Positions 38,201-49,118 of a DNA stretch of 64,000 bases are shown here, one piece after another. Location of the stretch: assembly GCF_029227915.1 (NCBI RefSeq), contig NC_079878.1, forward strand, positions 25,755,501 to 25,819,500, given 5' to 3'. Below the pieces are notes generated by a model. The model did no database searches. It was not told where the DNA came from and saw only the letters and a program-made list of their open reading frames with translations. Both the position numbers and the translations under genes were made by a program. Positions within the stretch are counted from its first letter, which is position 1. Every line of letters begins with the position of its first letter. This DNA comes from Hydractinia symbiolongicarpus (lineage: Eukaryota; Cnidaria; Hydrozoa; Anthoathecata; Hydractiniidae).

Positions 38201-39988
38201 TTTGTACACAACACCATGTTTGTATTCATCCTTGGTTCTATCTTTCACAGAAAATAACGAAGATAACTTTCGACATTGATAAACAATGTGTGGCTTGACA
38301 TTGGCATGTAGAAACTGTTTGAAAGTGTAATTTAGACGCTTTACTAAGCACATGATCTCCTTTGTATGGTAGAACCATGAAAGGTGTTATTGCAGGTTAA
38401 TTGGTGTCTTCATTAGACACAGTGTTGGCATTTTGAATGTTGAAATTTCGCCGTGTGTTATTAATTACATTGGATACAACTGCTTCTGGATAACTATCGA
38501 TTTTTAAAAACACATTTTGTAATTGATTTAGTTCGTATTTTAGATCTTGTGATGAAGAGCATATATTAAACACTCTCAACACCAACGATTTAACCGTTCC
38601 AACTTTCCATGGGCGTGGTGCAAATGAATTCTAGTGCATGTATATGTGTCTTTTCGATAAATGGATGTGTTAAATGAACCATCATTCATACGTTTCACTT
38701 TCACATCAAGAAAGGATATGTAATTGCCGTTTTCAACTTCATATGTGAACTGGATATTCGAATGGTAACTATTAAGTGTGACCAGCACATTGTTTATCTG
38801 GTTTTCCTTAACAAAACATATAGTGTCATCTACATATCGCTTCCAAAATTTTACTGAATTTTTCAAGTTTTGGGACTATTTCATTTCCAACTCAATCATG
38901 AAGATATTTGCTAGGACTGGTCCTAGAGGCAAGCCTATTGCTTCACCATCAATCTGAATATACAGTTGGTTGTTAAAACTGAAACGTACATGTTTTGTAC
39001 ATAAGATTAATAGATGTTTCATTTCCTCTGTGTTTTATGTAGTTGTTGACAATTATATTTAAAAAACATAATTGTAACAATTTACGTTGATAATGTCTTG
39101 TAGTAACAAGACAAAATATCTGTTAAAATAAAATAAAAACAATGTCATCATCAATCAAACTTCTCGTACTTATTTTTATATTATTATTGTATTTGTATTT
39201 GGCAAATTCTAATGGAGATCACTTTTTAACTTTTTAATTTTTGTTTTTTATTCTTTTTCTTTTCAATTTTCACACAGATTATAAATGTTACTATATTTGA
39301 TTGAGCTAAAGCAGTCTAAAGTTTATCATTTTTTGTTTCCTTTTTGTTCTAGTGGCATATCTAAAGTTTTTGTGATTTTCTTGGCTACCCACTTTAATAT
39401 TTATTATTATTATGTGTTATTGCTTTAGGTACTCAGTACCTGAAGCAATAACTTCATATAAATAAAATTGGCCTGCACTTTTATTCAGTGTCTTGCCCTT
39501 TTTTGAAAGTTGCAGACTCCCCTGATCAAGTGATTACCCCCGATCGGGGGAGACTCATACAATTGGGGAAAAGTGCAGTACTGGTACTTGTAGCTAGCTA
39601 GCTAGCTAGCTAGCTAGCTAGCTAGCTATTCCAAAAATATTGAACAACTATCAAAGAAAACTTACATCAGTTATTATGTCATTTAATTCAGCTTCACTTG
39701 GGCAACAGTTTAATGACCTGACAATTGTTCCTATTTCCCTAAAGATAAAATGAAAAAAAACACATTTTTAGTAAAAAAAAACACAACAAACTTCTGATAG
39801 CCAGCTATAGGGTGTTCTATGTTAAACAAATGTTAGTTAGTAGGATAGGGACATAAATATTGCTTGTGATATTTATACCGAACATCTACTGTTTTGTTTG
39901 ATTCATGATCAAATATGCCAAAGGCATCATGGATTCTCTTCAAAATGTCCCCTGTTGAATTTTCGTTTGGGAGCCTTTCGGTAGCCAT
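32286..39988 (-). CDS. EFCAB2: EF-hand protein EFCAB2 / dynein regulatory complex subunit 8, 6 exons
   Basis: Exons (high to low) 39988-39879, 39738-39666, 36661-36582, 34646-34604, 33994-33928, 32410-32286; 498 bases in agreeing phase, 165 aa. DRC8 belongs to the nexin-dynein regulatory complex of motile cilia and flagella. Diagnostic stretches: REIGTIVRSLNCCPSEAEL, EEEEPTGYIRYEKFEPVM, YRPANEEKLLKAFEVLD, GEPFTQEEMEEMLSAA, DYVSLMVVDDD. EF-hand loops are degenerate (DHESNKTVDVRE; DTERKEHLTVDE; DPDKGCVSYKDY), as in the family, so calcium binding is doubtful at some sites. The 5' exon has an acceptor CAG 10 nt upstream of the ATG. Its stop is 103 bp from the HDHD2 stop on the other strand. The 3-kb intron 2 contains a decayed Penelope element, a SINE lies before the third exon, and total intron length is far larger than the coding part. 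Confidence 0.94.
32706..32738 (+). ncRNA. Hammerhead-like Penelope 3'-end relic
   Basis: CTCGATGATGGAGA-AAGGA-TCTCCCGAAACGTC shows a GATGA box, a five-pair stem (GGAGA/TCTCC) and the CGAAAC-GUC end motif of Penelope hammerheads. It is in the last EFCAB2 intron with no coding remnant nearby. The box order matches the 3,789 copy better conserved. Confidence 0.5.
36057..36308 (-). repeat. tRNA-derived SINE, minus orientation, 3' tail missing
   Basis: On the minus strand: TAGCTTAGTGGTTATAAAT (A-box), GTGCGGGAGACCAG, degenerate B-box, AGTGAATGTTACCATAGCCC, AAGCCATGTGACGGAAATTG, CATCTAAGCCATGGCCCCTC, then a break at TGGAAATAAT. It lies in the EFCAB2 intron upstream of the exon at 36,582-36,661 in plus coordinates. 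Confidence 0.85.
37155..37217. repeat. AT-rich perfect hairpin
   Basis: AGTAGGTCAACATAATATAA and further to ATAT, a 7-base loop, then the inverted copy ending TATGTTGACCTACT. Arms are about 23-25 bp. A degenerate (ATCA)n tract lies just before it (37,083-37,125). Confidence 0.8.
37964..39070 (-). pseudogene. Degraded Penelope-like element (RT + GIY-YIG)
   Basis: Three disrupted pieces on the minus strand: about 39,060-38,870 (NNQLYIQIDGEAIGLPLGP, then a stop after IELEMK), 38,866-38,580 (FWKRYVDDTICFV with catalytic YVDD; ISFLDVKV; SIYRKDTYT), 38,585-38,397, and 38,353-37,964 with the GIY-YIG start GVVYKYTCPVESCDATYIG and IRDNSPT. Frameshifts and stops separate them, and the usual region after the GIY-YIG start is shortened. 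Its sequence is clearly different from the 3,892-5,127 element, so it is a separate and older family. It resides in an EFCAB2 intron. Confidence 0.85.
39417..39452. repeat. Small hairpin in EFCAB2 intron
   Basis: TTATTGCTTTAGGTAC-TCA-GTACCTGAAGCAATAA pairs along 16 bases with one mismatch. Confidence 0.75.
39592..39629. repeat. (AGCT)n microsatellite
   Basis: About nine uninterrupted TAGC/AGCT units; every unit is palindromic so the whole tract is self-complementary. It lies 37 bp from an EFCAB2 exon. Confidence 0.95.
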
Positions 39989-40225
39989 ATTTGTTTACCT
40001 GAGAAATGCTATAAGACATAGCTTAAAAAAACAAGATAATTTTACAGACTGGGCAAATGAATTAATTAAAGAAAATTATTGTTTATATTTAATTTACCGA
40101 ATGAAACAAAAAGCATAATCATTAGAATTATACGTGTTTCATTTAAGTTTTAGGGTCTGGGAATTCTAGACCTTCGTGGCTACCTACATTAGTAGAACGC
40201 ACCCATACTGAAGACCTGTCGGCAC

Positions 40226-40548
40226 TGCAAGAAAAGATAGATAGGTAGATGTGCATATTTTACATGGCCAGCCTCACAAAAATATCAAGGGATATACCCT
40301 GTCTATTATTTCCAGGAGGGGCCATGGCTTAGATGAAGAGTCCTAGAGTATTTAATGCTTATTTTGAGCTACGCAAACCCAATTAAGGCCCGCCTACTAG
40401 ACAACTTCTGGCAACATCCAATGGCCCACACACAGTAAGCCATCTGCCCAATTTCCCTCACATGGTTTGGGTTAACCTGAGGCTATGGTAACATTCACTT
40501 GCCCTTGTTTAATCGCTGTCAAGAGATTTCAAACCCCGATCTCCTGGG
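40226..40548 (-). repeat. tRNA-derived SINE, minus orientation, head truncated
   Basis: Begins in plus coordinates with the inverted tail (AGATAGATAGG), then TGTGCATATTTTACATGG, TATACCCTGTCTATTATTTC, CAGGAGGGGCCATGGCTTAG and the body. The A-box part is missing beyond CCCCGATCTCCTGGGG. It is 240 bp upstream of the EFCAB2 start. Confidence 0.85.
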
Positions 40549-41303
40549 GTTCGTTCCTCTTAAAGAATTTGGCGATTCAGTTTGACGTCATAAAAATTTT
40601 TTTGGAGGTGAAAAGTTTCCGTATTTTTGGGTGAAGAGAGTGCAGAGCTAGACACATTTTGAGAACAATGTTTGTTTGAGCAAAGATAATTGTTTAGAGC
40701 AAAATCTAGAGAGTTAGCTAAGCATCATTTTTAGACAGATTTTTATTGTGATTACCCTTCGTTTAGCTAAGTATTCTTCCATTTCCACATTTTTTTTGCA
40801 TTCTTTTTCCCTGCGAACCAGGTTTGTTTTCACCCTGTGAAATTTTAAAAATGGATGTAGCACAAATGTGATTCGTCAATTAAGCAAAATGTCAATCATG
40901 CAACAAAGCTGAATCGAATCGCGGAATAGAACAAAAGAGAAGAAACAAAACGAATAAATTTTACACAAATAATAAAGCAGGCATAACTCCATATGTTGTG
41001 CCTTAATAGTTTCGTTTTGGAACTTCGTTATTTAGATTTTTGCAATATTTTGGAATTATAAAATTCTTGATTTTGGGTTTGCCTTTATTGTGCACTCACA
41101 GCTTAGTCCAAGAGGAATTACATTGTCAATACACCTTTACGATAATTCAATTGTAATTGTTCCTACGGCTCTCCATTATTTTACAATAAAAGTAAAAAAG
41201 GAGGTAAAAATAGTGTTTTTATGAGAGTTTGTTAGAGACGAAAGCGTGTTTTCTCCAGTTTTTTAACTTCCGTCGTATCAATTTCTTTCAAATTTTCAGG
41301 AAA

Positions 41304-41733
41304 TCTATATAATAATACGCCAGTTCCGTGTGTCTGTAACAGGCAAAGTGGATGTGTTGTTTTTCTAAAGAAACAGCCGCGGTAACATGTCACCTTTGCT
41401 AACTTTTATTATTTATTGTCTTTTGTGTGCTTTTTCAAATTGATTTAAAATTTTTAGTTTAAAAAAGTCACGGTTAATTTACTTTATTGTTCTCATAAAA
41501 ACCTTTGTGTAATAATGTAAACTTTATTACACAAGTCACGGGTAATTAAATTCTTATTATTTCCTTCAGCACGTGTCTATTGTTTATGAAAAACATATTG
41601 GATTTATTTATTCCCGCTTGAATGGAATTAACAACAAAACGTTTTCACGAAAAGAACAATGAATTTTATGGTTAATTTCGCTGTTTTTTTATTTGGTATC
41701 TATAGTGGATTTTTCCACGGGACTAAATACTAG
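41304..41733 (+). mobile_element. Complete short Helitron-like element, 430 bp
   Basis: A/TC start (TCTATATAATAATACGCC) and CTAG/T end, so it sits between A and T as Helitrons do. Eleven bases before the end is a hairpin GTGGA-TTTT-TCCAC. No ORF, hence non-autonomous. The first 180 bases match the fragment at 3,577 closely, and the 5' 20 bases match 63,073. Confidence 0.75.
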
Positions 41734-41964
41734 TGTTAATAATAATAAGATACAACTTGTGTATTTTTCATTTAAAACAAAATACAGGTCGCTTTCGCAA
41801 TCTGGGCAGAACAAAGCCACTGGAAGTTGATTCTTTGTTAATGGTAATTTTGTAATCACAAAAATGGTTAAACAGTGGTTAAAAGGAAGTTTAAATTTTT
41901 ATGTGATTTATGTAACAAATTTTAGCTACTTTTGCTAAAATAATTATAGTACAAGCGAGAACCA

Positions 41965-43520
41965 AGACATTGTCGTAACACCCTCCTTCGTTATGATTAA
42001 TATATATGTTTAAAATTACGCTAATTCAGTCAATACCATTTAGAAAAAATAATTAAAACAAGATAGAATAAGCTTCTCGTAACACCTTCCTCCGTTATGA
42101 ATTAAAAAAAAAATGATTTTAACACTGCAAAAGACTTTAAATATTCTCCACTAAACAACCACAGTCCGAAAAAGAATTTGAACTTGAATTTAGATTAAAA
42201 GAACACTAAAATTGTTTGTTTTATTATTTTAAGTAGGAGAAGAATAACTTACTGTATAAGTTTCGAAACAGCGCAAGTATAACCTGCTGTAAGACTTTCA
42301 AAACAATACAAGTATATTCCATACAACTTTTAAAACAGCACAAGAATAATTTTAAAAACAAGTTTATGAGCATGCAAGTATTTTTATCTTTTCACCTTGA
42401 GAACTACAGTACCGCCTGAATGTAATGTTACATGTGCATGATAGTTATCACCTATACACAAGCTTTCGGTAGCGTCAGAACTTAAATACATGATCTATTT
42501 TTGCATGTCAAAAACAATAGAGTTCATGCCCCACACATGAATTTTAACAATCCCATGAAATTTTCGTATGGCTTATTGTTTTTTATAATTACCGCAGCTG
42601 CTAAGGGATTAACACAAAAAAATGTTTAAAAAGTTAATTACCCTTCGCGTCTCTATTGTTTTAGCACATGAACATCTTTTATTCACACATGAATTTATTT
42701 GTTAAAGTATCTCTGATTTTGTAAACACGTATGCGAATGTTATTGTTCTGCACACAAAAAAAATGTTATATCTTTTGTCTGTACATGTAACGATTTATAT
42801 TACGCTAGTTAAAATGTATAATCTTTTGAATAAAATAGTGTACCATATAGGAAATGTAATATAAAAACAAGGCAGAATATGCTTGTCGTAACACCCTCCT
42901 TCGTTATGATTTTTAATTAACTTTAATGCTGCGAAAGACTTGAAATATTGGTAACTAACTATCTTCTGTAAAAAAAACTTGCAGTTAGATTTATTTAGAT
43001 TTTCTTATAAGACTGCGGAAAAAGTATTTAAAGAACACTTGAAGCTTTTTTTACATTATTTTAAGTTGGAGGAGAATAACTTGCTGCATAAATATAACTT
43101 TCAAAACAACACAAGCATATTCTGTATATCTTTTAGAACCAGCACGAGAAAACGTTTTGCCGCATACCCCCCTAAAAACAAGTTTTTGAGCATGCAAGTA
43201 TTTTTATTTTTTTACCTTGACAGTTACTTAATAATTCAAAACAAGAGAATAAATTTATCTGAACATTTTTTTGGTGAGATAAATTATTCTTTTCATTCGG
43301 AACAACGAAAAAATAGAAAATATGCTTTTAATGACCGACAAGAAAATATTTAAAAATTGAGTTACCCTTCATGCCTCTATTGTTTCAACACACGAACATC
43401 TTTTATTTACACATGAATTTATTTGTTAAAATATCTCCGATTTTGTAAACGCATATGCGAATGTTATTGTTCTGCACATGAAATAAATGTTATATCTCTT
43501 GTCTGTACATGAGTTATAAA
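41965..43520. repeat. Tandemly duplicated dispersed repeat, unclassified
   Basis: Blocks starting GTCGTAACACCCTCCTTCGT occur at 41,971, 42,075 (variant) and 42,888. The segment from 42,075 to about 42,790 is repeated, diverged, at 42,888-43,507: AAGACTT, AAGAACACT, TTATTTTAAGT, GAGAATAACTT, ATGAATTTATTTGTTAAA, GCGAATGTTATTGTTCTGCA, TTGTCTGTACATG in order. Another copy is at 58,862-59,210. The 124-codon frame at 42,979-43,353 lies within it and shows no protein-like signature. Confidence 0.7.
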
Positions 43521-43937
43521 GAATCTTATAACGAAACAGAATTTTTAATAGAAATAGTATGAATGAATATTTAAATAGAAAAAAACTTAATGACAGTGAC
43601 ATTGATTTTATAATGTAAATAGTTTGATTCTAATATTTTTTTTAGTATTACTAATTATACATTTGTAAACTTATCACCTTCTGTATATATTTTATTAAAA
43701 ACAAGTGCAACCTGTTTGATCATTGATTGAGCTTTCGCTTGTCTACCAGTTGTTTATCTAATTAAATATGCAAACCTTTTAAAACATTTTAAAATAATTA
43801 AATTAAGCAACAAGGGGGAGAGCAAATTTAAACATGCTGATAAACACGTTGAGGTAAAAATGATATAACCTTCTGCCAAGTCTTCCTCGGTCTGCCTTGT
43901 ATACTCTCCTCATCTAAACAAACAGCTCCAATGACAA

Positions 43938-43938
<1 letters not shown>

Positions 43939-44002
<64 letters not shown>
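43939..44002. repeat. (AT)n microsatellite
   Basis: Roughly 32 uninterrupted TA units. From 43,520 to 46,839 nothing else than low-complexity AT-rich sequence is recognised, apart from a TATAAAAGG motif at 44,666 discussed with the DRAM-like gene. Confidence 0.95.
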
Positions 44003-44004
<2 letters not shown>

Positions 44005-46849
44005 AATCTTGTGATGTGTTTTTTCCAATGTGAAATCCACTGGAATAATTACTATAGCCTATTTTATCAATAAAATAGTTGCAACACTTAGTGATTTGTC
44101 TCAGATGTATCTTATAGGCTCAAGCATCCACATTAAGCCATTAAAATAGTAAAATATAACTAGTTAAATTGAAGAATATGCAATGCTTTAATATGAGAAG
44201 TTGTTCTTTTTTCTCGATTTTCTCTAAATTCTAATTAGTTATAAACAATTTATCACTATGGCTTTCTTCATGGTGCTGTGAATAATGTATATGTATGTAA
44301 GGCATTTTATTTATGATTTAGTTATTTCCCTTCTTTGTTTTTTTTCCTTTAGAGTTAAAAATTCTCTATCTTTCATTATCTTGTTCTAATTGATACTATT
44401 TTTATTACTTTTTAAATAAGAAAGATATATTTGTACTTTTCATAAATATTCACGAGTGTTTTATCATTCAAATGTTTATTTTTATAAAAAGATCCAGAAG
44501 AGAAAGAAAAAAAAACAACAAATTGCCATCATATTGTTTCAGTGTCAGATATCGAAACACATAATATATATACAATGTGCATATTTGTATCTTGAAGTGT
44601 GTTTGTTTAGAAAAAATAATGTGTTTACTTTGTCACCTCATTAGTTTCCAGTTTTAACACAAGTATAAAAGGTCTGACATATATTTGTATGACTTCCATG
44701 CCTTTTGTTTTGTGAAAAGCACTAGTTGGTTAAGATGAAGAAATTTGATCTATCTAGTACTCAAAGGTAATTCGACTTTTCTACACTGTATATGTACTTC
44801 TGGTGTGGTCAATTAAAACAAAACAGTGCAAAGCTGAAAGTTTATCAGCTGCTCCACAGGGATTAAAAAAGAAGTGAGAAGAATTCCCAAGTATCTTAAT
44901 TTTTTTTCAGAATTAGTAATGTACAAGATAGCAGCATGTTTTGCCCACATTTATTTTTTTGAACACATTAAAAGCAATTTAAAATGTATCTTCAGATCAA
45001 CATGGCTCATTATGCTGTTGGTACATGTAATAATCTTTTTGCATTACAAGCTGCTGCTGCACCACACGAGCACTAAAACGAGTTTAGCAATTTATAGAAT
45101 CTGTTGATTCCCTCATAAACACAGAAAAAGCGAGAAGCTAATGGTATTCATAATGTCCCCCTCCCCTCCCCTCCTCTGATTTCAATTTGCCTCTAACAGG
45201 GTGACTGGAAAATTTCATAAGTTAACAGGAGATATTCTCCTAGATAAAGAAGGGGAATAAAATAGTTAATATATATACAAATTATTATGTATCCCACATG
45301 ATGATTTTTAATTTTATTTTTCAATTAATTATTTTAAAAGTCACACAAAGACATATCTTTGAAAACATCTGTGTTTCCATTCTTGCCTCTGCCTTTTATT
45401 GTCAGTTTATAATTTTGTTTATGCTAAAACAGCTTACTTTGTTGTGCCTCTGTAAATAAAAAATTAAAAACAGGCAACAAGAGGATGGGCTGTAAAACTT
45501 GTTGAGTGGACATGGCTTCAAATATGACAGGGCCTATTCACACTATGAAGACTTTTCTGCAAATGTTCAAATTACAATAGAACACAAATTAGCTGTTATA
45601 TCCAGAGTGACATAAAAATTTATGGCTGGAGTTTTGAAAAGTGCTGTTATATAAAGTTTTTTTCTAATTTAAAAGTGAAAGTGAAAACTTGAATAAGATT
45701 GTTTTAAACAAAGCATATTCTCTTAAGGCTTATTATAAAATTTCCTAACAAAAAAGTCATTGGTCGCTGTGAACAACCGTGTCTGGAAATTTCTTGCATA
45801 TTTTGCACACTAGGCAAAGCAGGTAAAACTTGTTACAGTGAGCTTTTCACTTTTATATTAGCTCCATTGCTTCAATTTCATTTTTTATATTAAAAAAGGT
45901 TATTGTGTAAATAATTTATTATTTTTTTGATATTTTTTAAAAACACTTTTAAAGGGGAACAGATGTTTGGAATTTTTTTTCTGTAATTTTTGGTTTGAAG
46001 ACATAGAACAACATCAGTATTTATTTAAAAAAGGATTTACAACAAAATTGAGTGAATACATGCATTTAAAAATTGCCATATTTGAGTTCAAAGTCCTTTA
46101 TTTATTTATTTATTGACATATCAGTATACATACATATCAGTAGATTTACTTTCCTAAAATCACATTAATCATATTGAAGGTGGTTGTGTTGATCTTTCCT
46201 ACTGTTATGCTATCTTTCCTGGTTTTTGGGTGTTCAAACACAGTGGTTGCTTTCAAAATGAAAGTTTTTTTTGTAATTTCTGATTAATGGAAAGTTTATC
46301 TGTTATGCTCTCATTGGCCTCATATTAATAGAAAATTCATTGACAAATTTTGTCATTCATAGCATGCAGTGTAATATTCAAGTGATTCACAGTTTACGTT
46401 ATATCCTAAACGATCACTGGAACTGTTTATCAATATTGTAGCCGGTTCTTTTATGTAGTTTGGCTCACAATAAGATAACTTTTTTTAGTTAACAGAAAAG
46501 GACTAGCAAGTGGGAAAGACTAGGCACATTGGAATTTGTAGCTCTACACCCTAACATGAGTGTACAGGAAACAGAATGCAACTATTTTTTCATGACAATC
46601 AAATTTTAAATTTTCTCCTATATATATACAACATTACTGTAAAAATGTTATATGTTAGTGTATTTTTGTGTTTTTAATAAAGGCAGCCCTGATGAAACTA
46701 ACTTTAACTGTAGAAAGACTAGATATTTTAAAAATAATTACTTTGTCCTTCACATGCCTTTACAACTGATTATTTCTGATTTTAATATAATAGCATTAAT
46801 ACAATGGTTGCTAAAAAAGTGCTCTGTTTTTATTTTTAGCCTAATCAAA

Positions 46850-48598
46850 ATGGAACGTAGAAGCACTGTGTTATTGTTTAGATGGGTGAAACCTCATCAT
46901 CATATTATGTTATTGATATTGTTTACAAGTCTGGCCATGATACTTGGTTATACAATCTCTGTTAGTTCCAATTATGTGAATGCTTTGTTTCCGTATATCA
47001 GTGACACTGGAACAAAACCACCTGCAAGTTGTGTTTTTGGACTGATGTTAAACCTAGCTGGAACATTTGCGTTTGTCACAATGTTTATACGACACCGTTA
47101 TTTTGAAAAATACTGCGCTTTGGAACGACAACTTGTGCATGTTTTAAATGACATTGCTTTATTTCTTGGTTTCATGTCAGCCTTCGGGATTTTTCTTGTT
47201 GCAAACTTTCAAGAGTCAAACTTAATTGTCGTTCATTTGATTGGTGCAGTCCTAACTTTTGCACTTGGTATCGTGTACTGTTGGATGCATAGTTACTTAT
47301 CCTATGTCACCATGCCTGCTGGATTTACCACCAAGTTGCAGTTTTTGATTAGGTGTATACTAACAGGTACATCCACCCTAGCTCTTGTAGCTGTATTTTC
47401 GGGTGCATCCGTAGCAAAGGTGAAATATGAGGATGCAAACAATGGAACGAGTACTGCTTACAACTTACATTGGGATTCAGATGATCCAGTATGTTTGTTA
47501 TACTTTAAGTTTGGAAGAAAAGTTTGGAGGGAAAAAACTGTTTGATTTTAAACTAATAAACTAAAAAAAATAATAAAAATTTGGATTTATGTATAATCTT
47601 AACATCTTTGATATACATATAGGTGACTATTCACATGGACACTGCTTCATTAACTAAAACCTTTTTAACTTGAATTCTTTGACCTCTATTTTTTTGGTGT
47701 ATGGGTTTTTTGAGGGAGATTTTTGTTTGGGAGAAAGCAACTGGAAAAAATAGTCTGAAAAAGAGTCATACCCTGATATTGTGACAAGATTTAATTTGTT
47801 ATTTGGTTAGACTTTGTCTCCTTTTCAATATAATTTCGACACTTGAAAATATTGGAAAGTCCCAGAAAACCCTTTGCCCTGGAATATACTGGAATATGCT
47901 GGAATTTTACCAAATTTAAATAATAGTCTTATGCAAAAACGCGTCTTTATGAATATGTTTTTTATGCCCTCACCTCAGAGCATACAGACTTTTTAAAAGG
48001 TGGCTGATGAAACTTAACAAGGTTAAATTTTCAACTTCAAAATGTTAAATTCTTTAATATTGCTTCAAGTTAGCTTACATTTTAATTAATAAATAACGAG
48101 ACTTCAGAAATGCCATAAAAAACAACTTGTATCATTTAAAAGTTGTAGGTGCTCCAACACTGTCTGTAAAAAGTGGACCAACAAAGTCATGGTATGCATC
48201 TTAATGGTGTCCTAAGGTTTAAGAAGCAACGTTTTTATGAGCAAACTTCAAATACAGTATCCTATCCTTGAAACATCGTAAAATAGGATTCACCTGTACT
48301 ATCAAGTTATATTATTAAGAAATATTAATCAAAACTAAATCTATTGTTTGTTATGCTTGCTGTGTTGTGATAGATGTTTCTTTTCTGTGTTTAGGGTTAT
48401 GATGCACATTTAGTGAGCACCTTCTCAGAGTGGATCATGGTGTTTAGTTTTATTTTTTACTTTTTAACCTTCTATAACGATTTTAAATATCTTGGAAACT
48501 ACGTGAATATTGAGTGTCATATGGGTCTTAGAGGTGAAAGTCCGATACGCAATATGTTGGATGATTCACGTTCATCAACCCACGCAGTAGATTGCTGA
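46850..48598 (+). CDS. DRAM2: DRAM2-like multi-pass membrane protein, 2 coding exons
   Basis: Coding exons 46850-47488 and 48395-48598, phase 0, 843 bases, 280 aa. Family members (DRAM1/2, TMEM150, Frag1-like) are six-TM proteins of lysosomes and other endomembranes linked to autophagy. Hydrophobic segments lie at about 20-38, 62-80, 98-118, 126-145, 165-185 and 225-242. Diagnostic blocks: LFPYISDTGTKPPASCVFG, FGIFLVANFQ, HLIGAVLTFALG, and LHWDSDD before the second exon; EWIMVFSFIFYFLTF after it. It matches DRAM2 slightly better than DRAM1, but one-to-one orthology cannot be settled by eye. The start is the Met 10 nt after a TTTTTAG acceptor; the longer open frame from 46,652 crosses that acceptor. 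AATAAA at 48,680 is a likely poly(A) signal. In-frame GxGE-less C-terminus ends STHAVDC. Confidence 0.88.
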
Positions 48599-49042
48599 TA
48601 TGTTTTATATTTTTGTCTCTATATTTCGTTTTTGTTTTAATTGTATTTATTTTTCTTATGCTTAATGTTATTGGTATATAATAAACAGGACTTTGTGTGA
48701 TTTCTGTTCATAGCAACTTAGTTTTTACTGTAACTGCATGGTTAGGTTTTACGAGATAAATACCAATAAAAATGAATGTGTAACTATTGAGTGTTTATGG
48801 CGGTAATTTTTGTGAGTGGTAAAAATACATTTTGCAGGTACTTTTTTGCGCGGCTGATTAAAAAGTTTTACAGGTATGCAAGAAAAGCCCTATCTCGTTA
48901 AAACACAACTACATTTGTAATCTGTACTAAAATTTCAGCGTTGTGCTAAAATCAAGATAAAATATAATTTACCAATTCTTGATTGTTTTTGCAGGTTTTA
49001 TTTTGTGAATTTGGTCAAATTCGGTCAAAAATTTGGTCAAAA

Positions 49043-49118
49043 TAAATATCCGCAAATATTAGTATCATATAGGTTAGAATATCCTATATGATACTAATAT
49101 TAGCGGATATTTATTTTG
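49043..49118. repeat. Hairpin with about 31-bp arms
   Basis: ATAAATATCCGC, AATATTAGTATCATATAGG, loop TTAGAATA, then TCCTATATGATACTAATATT, AGCGGATATTTAT. A further partial direct copy (ATATAGGTTAGAATATCCTA) follows at 49,119-49,143. Confidence 0.8.

Noticed and set aside
42979-43353. 124-codon open frame
   Set aside because: It lies inside a diverged tandem repeat, the sister copy is not open, and the translation has no protein-like motif.
41971-43480. CRISPR-like or satellite array from repeated GTAACACCCTCC
   Set aside because: Spacing is irregular (about 100, 810 bp) and the similarity extends for hundreds of bases, so it is an interspersed repeat.
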